From: Saprospiraceae bacterium
GTDB lineage: Bacteria > Bacteroidota > Bacteroidia > Chitinophagales > Saprospiraceae
NCBI GenBank assembly: GCA_028282725.1
Contig: JANQHF010000088.1
Coordinates: 1 to 64,000, forward strand
Length of the DNA: 64,000 nt
Direction of reading: 5' to 3'
Shown here: one piece after another, positions 45,445-54,195 of the stretch
Layout: every line of letters begins with the position of its first letter
How positions within the stretch are numbered: position 1 is the stretch's first letter
The notes under the pieces: model-generated
The model's database searches: none
What the model was told of the DNA's origin: nothing
Seen by the model: the letters and a program-made list of their open reading frames with translations, nothing else
Position numbers and translations under genes: made by a program

Positions 45445-46710
45445 TTATGAATAGGAGCGCATACCATGTTCCATGATATCCAGTCCCTTTTCTTCTTCTT
45501 CTGCATCAACCCTGATCCCTATAGTCACTTTTAGCACAAAGAACAGAGCGAATGCCACGATGAACGTAAAGGCTCCAATGGCCAGAATTCCAATGATTTG
45601 ATCTGCAAACTGACCCGTTCCAGCGTCATCGAAATCTCCGAATATGGCTACAGCGAGTGTTCCCCAGATACCACATACCAGGTGCACGGAAGTGGCACCG
45701 ACAGGATCATCTAGTTTCATTCGATCAAAGGCAGTCACTGATATGGGAATGATAATACCTGCAATCAATCCGATGATCACTGATTCATTGACAGATACTG
45801 AATCTGCGCTGGCGGTAATCCCAACCAGTCCCCCCAGGATACCATTCAATACCATGGACAGATCGTGAGTCTTCGTCAGAATATAGTTGCTGAAGAATGC
45901 TCCTACAGCTCCGGCAGCAGCGGCCATAGATGTTGTCACAAATACCAATGATACCAGATTGGCATCCGCATTCAATACCGAACCACCGTTAAATCCAAAC
46001 CATCCAAACCACAAGAGAAACACACCGACTGCGGCCAGTGGCATGCTGTGACCGGTGATCGGCCGGATTCCTTTTGAAGTGTACTTTCCCGTTCTTGGAC
46101 CGAGTAGAATAATTCCTGCAAGAGCCGCCCATCCTCCTACGGAATGAACGATCGTAGAACCCGCGAAATCGTAGAACCCGCGAGCATCCAACCAACCGTA
46201 ACCCCATTTCCACATTCCCGTTATGGGATATGATAAGGCCACAAAAATGGCTGCGAATATGAGAAATGAAGATAGCTTGATGCGCTCGGCAACCGCTCCG
46301 GAAACTATTGTAGCACATGTGGCGGCAAACATTGCCTGGAAGATGAAATCTGAAAAATATGTATAATCTCCATATGCCGAAGTTTGGCCATCAGCCCCGG
46401 GATTTAGTCCAAATCCTGCGAATCCAAAGAACCCGCCTTCATTCACACCAGGATACATGAGATTAAATCCAACAGCCCAATAAGTCAATAGACCAATGGA
46501 AATGATCATCGCATTTTTGAACAGAATATTGACCACATTTTTCTTTCTGACAAAGCCAGCTTCCAATGTTGAGAATCCCAGGTGCATAACAAAGACCAGG
46601 GCTGCCGCAATCAGAATCCATAAATTATTTGTAGTGAACAATGCGTTGTTCGCTGCATCTACTGCATCAGCAGCAGTGGCTTGTGTTACTATTACTCCTA
46701 AATTTTGCAT
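45445..46710 (-). CDS. amt: Ammonium transporter
   Basis: The 421-residue Amt/Rh channel has eleven helices. It has the conserved start LVFVMHLGFSTLEAGFVRKKN, the channel His pair (HSVGGWAALAG and VHLVCGIWGTLAV), and FLLWFGWFGFNGGS. The C-terminal EEEEKGLDIMEHGMRSY matches the regulatory tail that contacts P-II proteins. It follows the P-II gene by 12 bases, the classic glnK-amtB arrangement. Confidence 0.95.
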   Translation of the reverse strand: MQNLGVIVTQATAADAVDAANNALFTTNNLWILIAAALVFVMHLGFSTLEAGFVRKKNVVNILFKNAMIISIGLLTYWAVGFNLMYPGVNEGGFFGFAGFGLNPGADGQTSAYGDYTYFSDFIFQAMFAATCATIVSGAVAERIKLSSFLIFAAIFVALSYPITGMWKWGYGWLDARGFYDFAGSTIVHSVGGWAALAGIILLGPRTGKYTSKGIRPITGHSMPLAAVGVFLLWFGWFGFNGGSVLNADANLVSLVFVTTSMAAAAGAVGAFFSNYILTKTHDLSMVLNGILGGLVGITASADSVSVNESVIIGLIAGIIIPISVTAFDRMKLDDPVGATSVHLVCGIWGTLAVAIFGDFDDAGTGQFADQIIGILAIGAFTFIVAFALFFVLKVTIGIRVDAEEEEKGLDIMEHGMRSYS

Positions 46711-46722
46711 TTAATTTCAATT

Positions 46723-47064
46723 TTAATCTAAGGCTGAATCGCCCTCTTCGCCAGTTCGAATTCTATAAAACTTCTCGACGTGTGAAACAATAATTTTTCC
46801 GTCCCCGATCGTGTCAGTCTGTCCATGTTCTAATATGGCATCAACAACATCCTGGCTTTTTGCATCGGGAACGACGATTTCCAATAACATTCTTGGAATA
46901 TCACCAGAGTCATAAATGGCTCCCCTGTAGGTAACTGTATCCCCCTTTTGCTTACCATGCCCGTAGACCTGTACATACGTGAAGAAGTTTACTCCTATAC
47001 CCTCGAGAGCTTCCTTGACATCCTCAAAAGTTGAGAATCTGATGATAGCTTCGATTTTCTTCAT
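46723..47064 (-). CDS. P-II nitrogen regulatory protein (divergent T-loop)
   Basis: The 113-residue P-II-fold protein starts MKKIEAIIRFSTFEDVKEAL and contains a T-loop segment YGHGKQKGDTVTYRGAIYDSG, with Tyr near the modification position. The C-terminal GDGKIIVSHVEKFYRIRTGEEG matches GlnK/GlnB (family GDGKIFV...RIRTGE). The T-loop tip differs from the classic ELYRGAEYVVDFLPK, as in a Bacteroidota subgroup. It precedes amt and presumably gates it according to 2-oxoglutarate and ATP. The promoter was not identified in the 150 bp upstream. Confidence 0.9.
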   Translation of the reverse strand: MKKIEAIIRFSTFEDVKEALEGIGVNFFTYVQVYGHGKQKGDTVTYRGAIYDSGDIPRMLLEIVVPDAKSQDVVDAILEHGQTDTIGDGKIIVSHVEKFYRIRTGEEGDSALD

Positions 47065-47214
47065 AGCTGTTTTATTAATTTGAATTAAGCCTCAATAATA
47101 ATATGGGTTGGCGTCAGCTAAAAGATTTGATTCTCCTTACATTGTGATATTAAAGCGGACATTTGATTTTACTAATCAATTGAAAACCAACAAAGTATAC
47201 CGCTGGTCGTTGTT

Positions 47215-48750
47215 ATGCCTATTTCCAATTCAACATCTCTTTTTAAGCTTATAAAGTCCATGACCAAGGCGGATAAGCGCAATTTCAAGCTCTATGCGAA
47301 GAGGGTTCAGGGAGATGAATCGCTAAAATTCATCCAGCTATTTGATATTCTCGATAAGATGAAAAACCTGGATGATGGTAAGATTGTGGAAAAACTCGAT
47401 GGTATTCCGAAAGGACAGTACAGCAACTTAAAAAGACATTTGTACAGTCAGATTCTAATCAGCCTGAGGTTGATTTCTATTAGCAGAATGAAGTCTATAG
47501 AAATCAGGGAACATCTGGACTCTGCCCAAGTCTTGTACAGCAAGGGTCTTTTCCTGCAGAGTCTTAGAATTCTGCAACGCGCCAAAAACATGTCTGAAAA
47601 AGAGGAGCTCGATTTACTCACACTTGAAATCATCGAATTTCAGAAAATCATCGAATCGCGCCATATTACCAATTCAGGACCTCTAAAGAATGATGCCTTA
47701 ACCAAGGCTGCATTTGATACAATAAAAAAAGTCAACAATTCCATTGCTCTCTCGAACCTTCGCGTAAACCTGCACAGCTATTATATTCGAAACAGCCATA
47801 TCAAAAGCGAAAAAGAGAAAAATGAAGTCATTTCGTATTTAAAGGAGAGGTTGCCCCAAATCAGTGAAGAAATACTGGGATTTCCTGAAAGAGTCTATCT
47901 CTACCAGTGCTATGTCTGGCATTACTACATCCTTCTCGATTTTAAGAGGTGTTACGATTATGCCGTGAAATGGGTCAATGTATTCGAAGATCAGAATGAA
48001 CTGAAGTTTTTGGATACGGATCTGTACATGAGGGGCTATCACTACATGTTAACAGCTTCTTTCAATTTAAAAGATATTGGTAATCTTCAGCGGCATCTGG
48101 AGGAGCTTCAGCATTTTCGAAAAAGTAACTATTCCAAGTTCAACGAGAATTCCAAAATCTTCTCCTTTATGTATGTGCACTGGGCAAGATTCAATGTCCA
48201 TTTTCTGACTGGATCTTTTGATGAAGGTGTAAGTATTATACCACGTACTTTACGACGGATAAATTTGTACAAGGACCGGATCGCTCCTCATAGGTTAATG
48301 CTCTTCTATTACAAAATTGCATGGATGTATCTCGGTGCAGGTAAACCCGATAAAGCGGTTACTTATATTTCAAAAATCATCAATAATGACCTGGAAGATT
48401 TCAGGGAGGATATTCAATCTTACAGCCGGCTCTTATTCCTGATGTTACATTACGATATGGATAATATGGAGTTACTACCCTACCTTGTGAGAACGGTAGA
48501 TAGTTTCTTTAGAAAAACAAAAATTCAAAACAAGTTGCAGTCAAGAACACTTCAGTTCTTTAAAAAAGTCACAAGCGTTCCTATTGTACAAAGAAGTAAA
48601 CTCATGGCAGATTTTAAGTCCGACCTTATCGAAATTTACCAAGACCCCTTTGAGCTACGGGCCTTTCTATATCTGGATATCCTGAGTTGGGCCACTGCCC
48701 GGCTTGATAAAAAAAGAAAAATGCAGGGAATGTTGTCTCTGCCCAACTAA
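47215..48750 (+). CDS. Helical-repeat (TPR-like) protein of unknown function
   Basis: The 511-residue soluble protein has no signal peptide or membrane segment. The N-terminus (LFKLIKSMTKADKRNFKLYAKR) is a recurrent start of a Bacteroidota family of uncharacterised proteins. The rest is all-alpha with TPR-like spacing (LYSKGLFLQSLRILQRAKNMSEKEE; YKIAWMYLGAGKPDKAVTYI). It probably serves in protein-protein contacts. It is divergent from the P-II gene and ends in a shared terminator with the zinc peptidase gene. Confidence 0.7.
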   Translation: MPISNSTSLFKLIKSMTKADKRNFKLYAKRVQGDESLKFIQLFDILDKMKNLDDGKIVEKLDGIPKGQYSNLKRHLYSQILISLRLISISRMKSIEIREHLDSAQVLYSKGLFLQSLRILQRAKNMSEKEELDLLTLEIIEFQKIIESRHITNSGPLKNDALTKAAFDTIKKVNNSIALSNLRVNLHSYYIRNSHIKSEKEKNEVISYLKERLPQISEEILGFPERVYLYQCYVWHYYILLDFKRCYDYAVKWVNVFEDQNELKFLDTDLYMRGYHYMLTASFNLKDIGNLQRHLEELQHFRKSNYSKFNENSKIFSFMYVHWARFNVHFLTGSFDEGVSIIPRTLRRINLYKDRIAPHRLMLFYYKIAWMYLGAGKPDKAVTYISKIINNDLEDFREDIQSYSRLLFLMLHYDMDNMELLPYLVRTVDSFFRKTKIQNKLQSRTLQFFKKVTSVPIVQRSKLMADFKSDLIEIYQDPFELRAFLYLDILSWATARLDKKRKMQGMLSLPN

Positions 48751-48752
48751 AA

Positions 48753-48787
48753 AAGGGCATCCCGTCCCCGAATGCCCTTGATTTTTC
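48753..48787 (+). terminator. Terminator between convergent genes
   Basis: AAGGGCAT (48753-48760) / ATGCCCTT (48772-48779) is an 8-bp stem followed by GATTTTT. On the other strand it is followed by TTTTTAGT, so it can serve the zinc peptidase gene as well. Confidence 0.8.
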
Positions 48788-48799
48788 TTTCTCTCTCAG

Positions 48800-49492
48800 T
48801 TAATCGTTACCCATAAAAGCAAGCAGGAAGTATAGAAACATGGCAAGTGCAGATAATGCTCCTGCTACGTAGGTCATGGCTGCCCACCAGAGGGCATCTT
48901 TGGCTCCATCATATTCCATACCTCTGGTCGTACCTGTATTGTCGAGCCAGACAAGTGCTCTGCGGCTCGCATCGAATTCCACGGGAAGTGTAATCAAGGC
49001 AAACAAGGCTGCAATTCCAAATGTTGCCACCAGTAATATCATAAACAAATTGCCGAGCATTCCTGCCTGGGCTCCCATGCCAACCAGGAATCCCATGAAT
49101 AACAATTGCTGAATTCTTGAAGATGCCTGTACTGCAGGTACCAGGGCTGATCTGACTTTCAGCATTTGGTATGCCTGGGCGTGTTGAACCGCGTGCCCGC
49201 ATTCATGAGCTGCAACAGCCGCGGCCGCAACATTTCTACCCCGATACACCTCGGGACTCAAGGATATCGTCTTCTTTAACGGATTGTAGTGATCTGTCAA
49301 AAATCCTCTTCCTTCCTTGATCGTTACATCACGAATGCCATAGTGGTGCAACATATCTCTGGCGACTTCTGCTCCACTTTGACCACTGCTCAATGGTACC
49401 TGACTGTATCTTTTAAATTTTCCTTTGAGGCGTCCACTAATAACCATTCCGGCTATCGTTGCAACACCTATGATTAACATATATCCGATCAT
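48800..49492 (-). CDS. Membrane zinc metallopeptidase (YugP-like)
   Basis: The 230-residue protein has an N-terminal membrane helix, the zinc site HECGH in AAHECGHAVQHAQ, and C-terminal membrane helices. PVEFDASRRALVWL is the conserved second block holding further ligands. It matches the neutral zinc metallopeptidase family 2 (YugP). The substrate is unknown. It starts 13 bases after the serS stop and is probably co-transcribed with it. Confidence 0.9.
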   Translation of the reverse strand: MIGYMLIIGVATIAGMVISGRLKGKFKRYSQVPLSSGQSGAEVARDMLHHYGIRDVTIKEGRGFLTDHYNPLKKTISLSPEVYRGRNVAAAAVAAHECGHAVQHAQAYQMLKVRSALVPAVQASSRIQQLLFMGFLVGMGAQAGMLGNLFMILLVATFGIAALFALITLPVEFDASRRALVWLDNTGTTRGMEYDGAKDALWWAAMTYVAGALSALAMFLYFLLAFMGND

Positions 49493-49505
49493 GATTTATA
49501 CATTT

Positions 49506-50783
49506 CTATTTTATAATGTCAAATTTCGTGTAAGGTTGTAATACTTCGGGAATTTTAACACCTTCATTGGTCTGATTATTTTCCAATAACGCCGCCATAA
49601 TCCGTGCTAGTGCCAATGCACTCCCATTTAAAGTGTGCGCAAGACTTCTTTTCCCTGAACTATCCTTATACTTCAGGTTCAAACGATTGGCTTGAAATGT
49701 TTCAAAGTTAGACACCGAGCTCACCTCAAGCCATTTTCCCTGCCCTGCACTGTATACTTCAAAGTCATACGTCAATGCCGAAGTAAAACCCAAATCTCCT
49801 CCACATAAACGCAAAATTCTATATGGCAGTTCCAATTTAGCCAACACGTCTTTTACGTGTTCAACCATTCGATCAAGAACCTGATATGATCGATCAGGGT
49901 GGGCAATTTGAACAATCTCCACCTTATCAAATTGATGGACTCGATTCAGTCCCTTGACATCAGCACCATAGGAACCCGCCTCTCGTCTGAAACAAGGAGT
50001 ATAACTTGTCAATTTAATCGGGAAATCTTCGTCTGTCAATGTCACATTGCGGTAGATATTGGTTACCGGAACTTCAGAAGTGGGTATGAGGTAGAGATCG
50101 TCCTTTTCACAATGGTACATTTGCCCTTCCTTATCCGGGAGCTGTCCTGTTGCCCGGGCCGTACTTGCATTTACAAGTAAGGGTGGTATGATCTCCTCAT
50201 ATCCGGCATTAACTGCTTCGTCGAGGAAGAAATTAATCAGTGAACGCTCCAGTCGTGAACCTTTGCCCTTGAAAAGAGGAAATCCCGAACCGGTTATTTT
50301 TACACCCGCTTCAAAATCGATCAAATCGAACTTCTTTGCCAATTCCCAGTGAGGCAATCCATCTTCAAGTGAAGGCAATTCAGTGGGCCAGTCCTGAATG
50401 ATCTCATTATCGTCTTCGGTATTACCTTTTGGCACGGAAGGATGGGGAACATTGGGAACGGCAAGAAGTAGTTCGTCAAGACGGTCGGCTATCCGGACAC
50501 CTTCTCCGGACAATTCCTTGCTCGTGACTTTCAATTCGGTCACCTGGCTTTTGAGCGTCTCTGCCTCGTCGCGCTTCCCTTCTTTATAGAGGGCTCCGAT
50601 ATCCTTAGAAAGTCGATTGATTTCAGCAAGACATGCATCATTTTTAGTTTGATTTGCCTTGCGATCATCATCAGTTGAAATGATTTCATCAATAACGGAC
50701 AACTCCTCTTGAGGAAAATTCCTGACCTTGAGACCATTCTTGACCTTGTCGGTGTGCTCCCGAATGAAGTTTATTGACAGCAT
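49506..50783 (-). CDS. serS: Serine--tRNA ligase
   Basis: The 425-residue class II synthetase has an N-terminal coiled-coil arm (about residues 25-110) that grips the long variable arm of tRNA-Ser. Its catalytic core has motif 2 PCFRREAGSYGADVKGLNRVHQF and motif 3 LNGSALALARIMAALLENNQ. A matching tRNA-Ser(GCU) gene is at the left end of this window. The length is normal. Confidence 0.96.
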   Translation of the reverse strand: MLSINFIREHTDKVKNGLKVRNFPQEELSVIDEIISTDDDRKANQTKNDACLAEINRLSKDIGALYKEGKRDEAETLKSQVTELKVTSKELSGEGVRIADRLDELLLAVPNVPHPSVPKGNTEDDNEIIQDWPTELPSLEDGLPHWELAKKFDLIDFEAGVKITGSGFPLFKGKGSRLERSLINFFLDEAVNAGYEEIIPPLLVNASTARATGQLPDKEGQMYHCEKDDLYLIPTSEVPVTNIYRNVTLTDEDFPIKLTSYTPCFRREAGSYGADVKGLNRVHQFDKVEIVQIAHPDRSYQVLDRMVEHVKDVLAKLELPYRILRLCGGDLGFTSALTYDFEVYSAGQGKWLEVSSVSNFETFQANRLNLKYKDSSGKRSLAHTLNGSALALARIMAALLENNQTNEGVKIPEVLQPYTKFDIIK

Positions 50784-50853
50784 AATTTAATAGTAAACAA
50801 CAAAGGTTAGGATATTATTTGAAATTGATATTTCCAAGTTCAATATTTAAATG

Positions 50854-50948
50854 TATTTTTGCGTCGTTAATCTGCACAGGTACAGTAATCCAATACGTCC
50901 GATTATAACACCCTTCCGCAGAGGATGACCCGTAAGTTAAAGTCATCC
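50854..50948 (+). promoter_or_regulatory. rho promoter element and leader hairpin
   Basis: TATTTTTG (50854-50861) exactly matches TAnnTTTG, without a clear TTG at -33. The leader of about 130 nt before the rho start contains a 7-bp hairpin GGATGAC (50923-50929) / GTCATCC (50942-50948). A long leader fits the known autoregulation of rho by its own product; that part is inference. Confidence 0.5.
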
Positions 50949-50994
50949 AGGTTTACCAAAGTATATAAACGAACACCAGAGAGATTTTTTAATT

Positions 50995-52506
50995 ATGTAT
51001 GATATACTCCAATTAAATGAGATGCTCGTGCCTGAGTTACGGGAAGTAGCTGAATCTTTGGGCATGAAATCCTACAAGAAGTTGAGCAAGCAGGATCTCG
51101 TGTATAAGATCTTAGATGAACAGGCGATTTCTTCCAAAATAGAAAGCTCGAATGGCAATGAAGTGAAGGAAGTTCAGTCATCTGATGCACCTAAGGAAAA
51201 AGAAGCACCGTCACATCCGAGGCAAAGACCTGAAAGAAAACCGAAGCCCGATACAAAGGATACGCCCAGGGAAAAGGTTGAAAAAGAAGACAAAAAGGAG
51301 GAAAAGGAGCAACCCGAAAAGGCCGAGAAGGCAGAAAGGAAGGATCCTCCAAAGGAAGAAAAAAAGAAGAAATTCAATGTTGAACTTGAGGGCATGATAG
51401 AAGGCCAGGGTGTCCTGGAGATGATGCCGGACGGATATGGCTTCCTCAGATCCTCAGACTACAATTATTTGACTTCACCTGATGACATCTACGTTTCTCC
51501 TTCCCAAATACGACTCTTTGGTTTGAAAACGGGTGATACCGTTCAGGGTGCAATCAGACCACCCAAGGAGGGTGAAAAATATTTTGCACTATTGAAAGTA
51601 TCGTTTATCAATGGCCTCGAACCAAGTGCAATAAGAGACCGGGTGCCATTTGACTACTTGACACCATTGTTTCCGACAGAAAAGTTCACTCTTACTTCAA
51701 GACCGGATGGCAAGGATTACGGTAATCGAATGATCGACTTGTTTGCACCTATTGGAAAGGGACAAAGAGGCCTGATCGTGTCTCAGCCCAAGACTGGTAA
51801 AACTTTCTTGCTTAAGGACGTGGCCAACGCTATTGCGGCGAATCATCCCGAGTGCTTCCTGATCGTCCTGTTAATTGATGAACGACCTGAGGAAGTAACA
51901 GATATGAAGAGAAGTGTGCGTGCCGAAGTCATTTCTTCAACCTTCGACGAACCAGCCGACAATCACGTACGAGTAGCGAATATCGCAATTGAAAAGGCTA
52001 AGAGATTGGTGGAATGTAATCATGATGTTGTCATATTGCTGGATTCAATTACCAGGCTGGCCCGGGCATACAATACCGTAGCACCGGCAAGTGGCAAGGT
52101 TCTTTCAGGTGGTGTGGAAGCCAATGCACTACAAAAGCCGAAAAAATTCTTTGGTGCTGCGAGAAAAATTGAAAATGGCGGATCGCTGACCATTCTTGCA
52201 ACTGCTCTTACTGATACGGGCTCACGAATGGATGAAGTAATATTCGAAGAATTTAAGGGTACGGGCAATATGGAGCTGCAACTGGATCGTACTCTCGCCA
52301 ATAAACGACTGTATCCGGCGATTGATCTTACAAGATCAAGTACAAGACGAGAAGAATTGCTATTGGATGATGCAATTCTGAAACGAATGTTTATTCTGCG
52401 CAAGCACCTTGCGGATATGAAATCTGACGAAGCTATGGAGTTCTTGCGAAAACATATGCTGGGAACCAAGACCAATGAAGAGTTCCTGGTAAGTATGAAT
52501 AACTAG
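50995..52506 (+). CDS. rho: Transcription termination factor Rho with disordered insert
   Basis: The 503-residue hexameric RNA-dependent ATPase has an N-terminal SAP-like helix bundle at residues 1-45. Residues ~48-126 are a Lys/Glu/Pro-rich low-complexity insert. The RNA-binding cold-shock-like domain ([13 protein letters not shown]) starts near 147. The motor core has Walker [10 protein letters not shown], Walker [15 protein letters not shown] and the R-loop region. Such inserts are typical of Bacteroidota Rho, where a disordered segment was shown to drive condensate formation in a gut species. rpmH and rnpA follow on the same strand. Confidence 0.96.
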   Translation: MYDILQLNEMLVPELREVAESLGMKSYKKLSKQDLVYKILDEQAISSKIESSNGNEVKEVQSSDAPKEKEAPSHPRQRPERKPKPDTKDTPREKVEKEDKKEEKEQPEKAEKAERKDPPKEEKKKKFNVELEGMIEGQGVLEMMPDGYGFLRSSDYNYLTSPDDIYVSPSQIRLFGLKTGDTVQGAIRPPKEGEKYFALLKVSFINGLEPSAIRDRVPFDYLTPLFPTEKFTLTSRPDGKDYGNRMIDLFAPIGKGQRGLIVSQPKTGKTFLLKDVANAIAANHPECFLIVLLIDERPEEVTDMKRSVRAEVISSTFDEPADNHVRVANIAIEKAKRLVECNHDVVILLDSITRLARAYNTVAPASGKVLSGGVEANALQKPKKFFGAARKIENGGSLTILATALTDTGSRMDEVIFEEFKGTGNMELQLDRTLANKRLYPAIDLTRSSTRREELLLDDAILKRMFILRKHLADMKSDEAMEFLRKHMLGTKTNEEFLVSMNN

Positions 52507-52525
52507 TTCGTATCAGAGCGGGATT

Positions 52526-52556
52526 TTGTAAACAATTCACGAATACACTATATTCG
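52526..52556 (+). promoter_or_regulatory. Promoter of rpmH-rnpA
   Basis: TTG (52526-52528), 20 nt, then TATATTCG (52549-52556) fits TTG/TAnnTTTG with one mismatch. It ends 30 bases before the rpmH start. Confidence 0.55.
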
Positions 52557-52586
52557 CGCTCCATTTGCGTTCAGGAAGAATAAATT

Positions 52587-52742
52587 ATGAAAAGAACATT
52601 TCAACCCTCCAATAGAAAAAGGGCCAACAAACATGGGTTCAGGAGCAGGATGAGCTCAAAAAATGGTAGATCGGTTCTTTCAAGGCGTCGGTCAAAAGGT
52701 CGAGCTAAATTGACTGTTTCTGATCAAAAGCATACCAAGTAG
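52587..52742 (+). CDS. rpmH: Ribosomal protein L34
   Basis: The 51-residue, strongly basic protein begins [19 protein letters not shown], continues RSRMSS...[13 protein letters not shown], the L34 signature, and ends in a short tail. It is followed 96 bp later by rnpA, the usual partner of rpmH in bacteria. The rest of the classic cluster (dnaA, yidC) is absent. Confidence 0.97.
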   Translation: MKRTFQPSNRKRANKHGFRSRMSSKNGRSVLSRRRSKGRAKLTVSDQKHTK

Positions 52743-52838
52743 TCAATCATATACCCGGGGCTCTCGCCTCTGTCTACCTCCCATTTTCTTGTGTAATCCT
52801 CTTCTGATACCAAAACTTTTATGGTACAGCGATGATCA

Positions 52839-53261
52839 ATGCGTACATTTAAAGCATTACTATTCATCGTGAATAACCGGCTTTCAAAAGATCATCGACT
52901 CAAATCCAGAAAGGGGATTCAAAAAGTCTTCACCGGGGGAGCATCTATTTTCGTCCACCCAATCAAGTTATTTTATACATCCAGGAATCGAACGGATCAT
53001 AAGCAGCCCATCTTTAAAGTTGGGGTGAGTGTACCCAAGAGATTGCACAAAAAGGCGACAACGCGAAATTTGCTGAAGAGAAGAATGAGGGAAGCTTATC
53101 GCCAAAACAAACCGGTTCTATCTTCGGACTACAATATCGGCCTGAAAGGCTGGGATCTAATGTTTGTGCTGATTGATAAGGAAATCACTGACTACAAGAT
53201 GATTTTGAAATCTATAAAAAAGCTCAACAAACGTTTTATTGAAGGAATAACGCGTAAATAA
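52839..53261 (+). CDS. rnpA: Ribonuclease P protein component
   Basis: The protein has up to 140 residues and assists the RNase P RNA in trimming tRNA 5' ends. It contains the family core: RLKSRKGIQKVFTGG, FKVGVSVPKRLHKKATTRNLLKRRMREAYR (RNR motif) and GWDLMFVLIDKEI. ATG 52839 gives an unusual hydrophobic extension (FKALLFIV). GTG 52869 gives MNNRLSKDHRLKSRK, closer to the family start, and may be the true codon. Its stop overlaps the next gene's ATG. Confidence 0.93.
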   Translation: MRTFKALLFIVNNRLSKDHRLKSRKGIQKVFTGGASIFVHPIKLFYTSRNRTDHKQPIFKVGVSVPKRLHKKATTRNLLKRRMREAYRQNKPVLSSDYNIGLKGWDLMFVLIDKEITDYKMILKSIKKLNKRFIEGITRK

Positions 53262-53776
53262 TGCCTTTGCCGAACAAATGGATATTCTTTCTATTCCTCA
53301 TTTTGTGCAGTAAGGGTATATCCGGTCAAATCTATTTACAATTGGAAAAGGCCAATAGTCTGAATGTGAGGCGGTACTCGGCTGGTGATCACATTACCTT
53401 TCGCACATCAGAATTTGGTGAGAATTGGCTGGATGGCCATATTCATCAGATCCTGCCGAAAGAAGATGCCCTTGTGTTCTATGATAAAATCGTCTATCTC
53501 CCGGAAGTTACGCATTTCCAGTACACCAGGCCGTGGTTGCACGGGCTAGGTGCCAACACCATGCGATTTGGTGCTGCCTGGTTGACCTTTGCGACGACTA
53601 TTGAGGGACTGCGTCGCCTTGATGCAATTGATACCCAATACGAATTTGGGGTAGATACTGCCGTTATTGGTCTGACTGCAGTTGCGACGGGATTTCTCGT
53701 TCAGAAAATCTGGGGCAGAGCAGTTAAAAAGATGAACAGCAGGAATCGGCTCAGAATAATTGATGTCACCTTCTAA
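53261..53776 (+). CDS. Exported protein of unknown function
   Basis: The 171-residue protein has a signal peptide (WIFFLFLILCSKGISGQ). A beta-rich domain follows, then two hydrophobic stretches near the C-terminus (FGAAWLTFATTIEGL, AVIGLTAVATGFLVQKIWG). The family is not recognised, but similar genes follow rnpA in other Bacteroidota as far as I recall. The ATG overlaps the rnpA stop by one base, so they are coupled. It converges with aroQ, overlapping by four bases. Confidence 0.65.
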   Translation: MPLPNKWIFFLFLILCSKGISGQIYLQLEKANSLNVRRYSAGDHITFRTSEFGENWLDGHIHQILPKEDALVFYDKIVYLPEVTHFQYTRPWLHGLGANTMRFGAAWLTFATTIEGLRRLDAIDTQYEFGVDTAVIGLTAVATGFLVQKIWGRAVKKMNSRNRLRIIDVTF

Positions 53777-54192
53777 CGCAACTTTTCCAAGGCGAGCGCA
53801 TATCCCTCCAGCCCCTTTCCGGCAATAGAGTCCAGTGCTACCGATTTGATATAGGAATGATGCCTGAACGATTCGCGTTTATAAATGTTCGAGATATGCA
53901 CTTCTATTACGGGAGATGTAATTGCTGCCACCGTGTCTGCAAGTGCGATGGACGTATGCGTATATCCACCGGGGTTGAAAATAATTCCATCTAATTCAAA
54001 GCCCACCTCCTGCAGCTTGTCGATCAGATCTCCTTCATGATTGGATTGGAAATAAGTCAATTCAATGTCATCAAATCTTTCCTTAAGCTTCAAGAAGAAC
54101 ATCTCGAAGGTTTCGTGCCCATAGATTTCAGGCTCTCTCAAGCCTAAAAGATTTAAATTCGGTCCGTTGAGGATAAGTATTTTTTTGGGCAT
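53773..54192 (-). CDS. aroQ: Type II 3-dehydroquinate dehydratase
   Basis: The 139-residue shikimate-pathway enzyme forms a dodecamer. Motifs are ILNGPNLNLLGLREPEIYG (with the catalytic Tyr region), YFQSNHEGDLID, FNPGGYTHTSIALADT and EVHISNIYKRESFR with the catalytic His. It starts three bases after the recQ stop, so the two are probably co-transcribed. The full length is present. Confidence 0.95.
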   Translation of the reverse strand: MPKKILILNGPNLNLLGLREPEIYGHETFEMFFLKLKERFDDIELTYFQSNHEGDLIDKLQEVGFELDGIIFNPGGYTHTSIALADTVAAITSPVIEVHISNIYKRESFRHHSYIKSVALDSIAGKGLEGYALALEKLR

Positions 54193-54195
54193 GAC

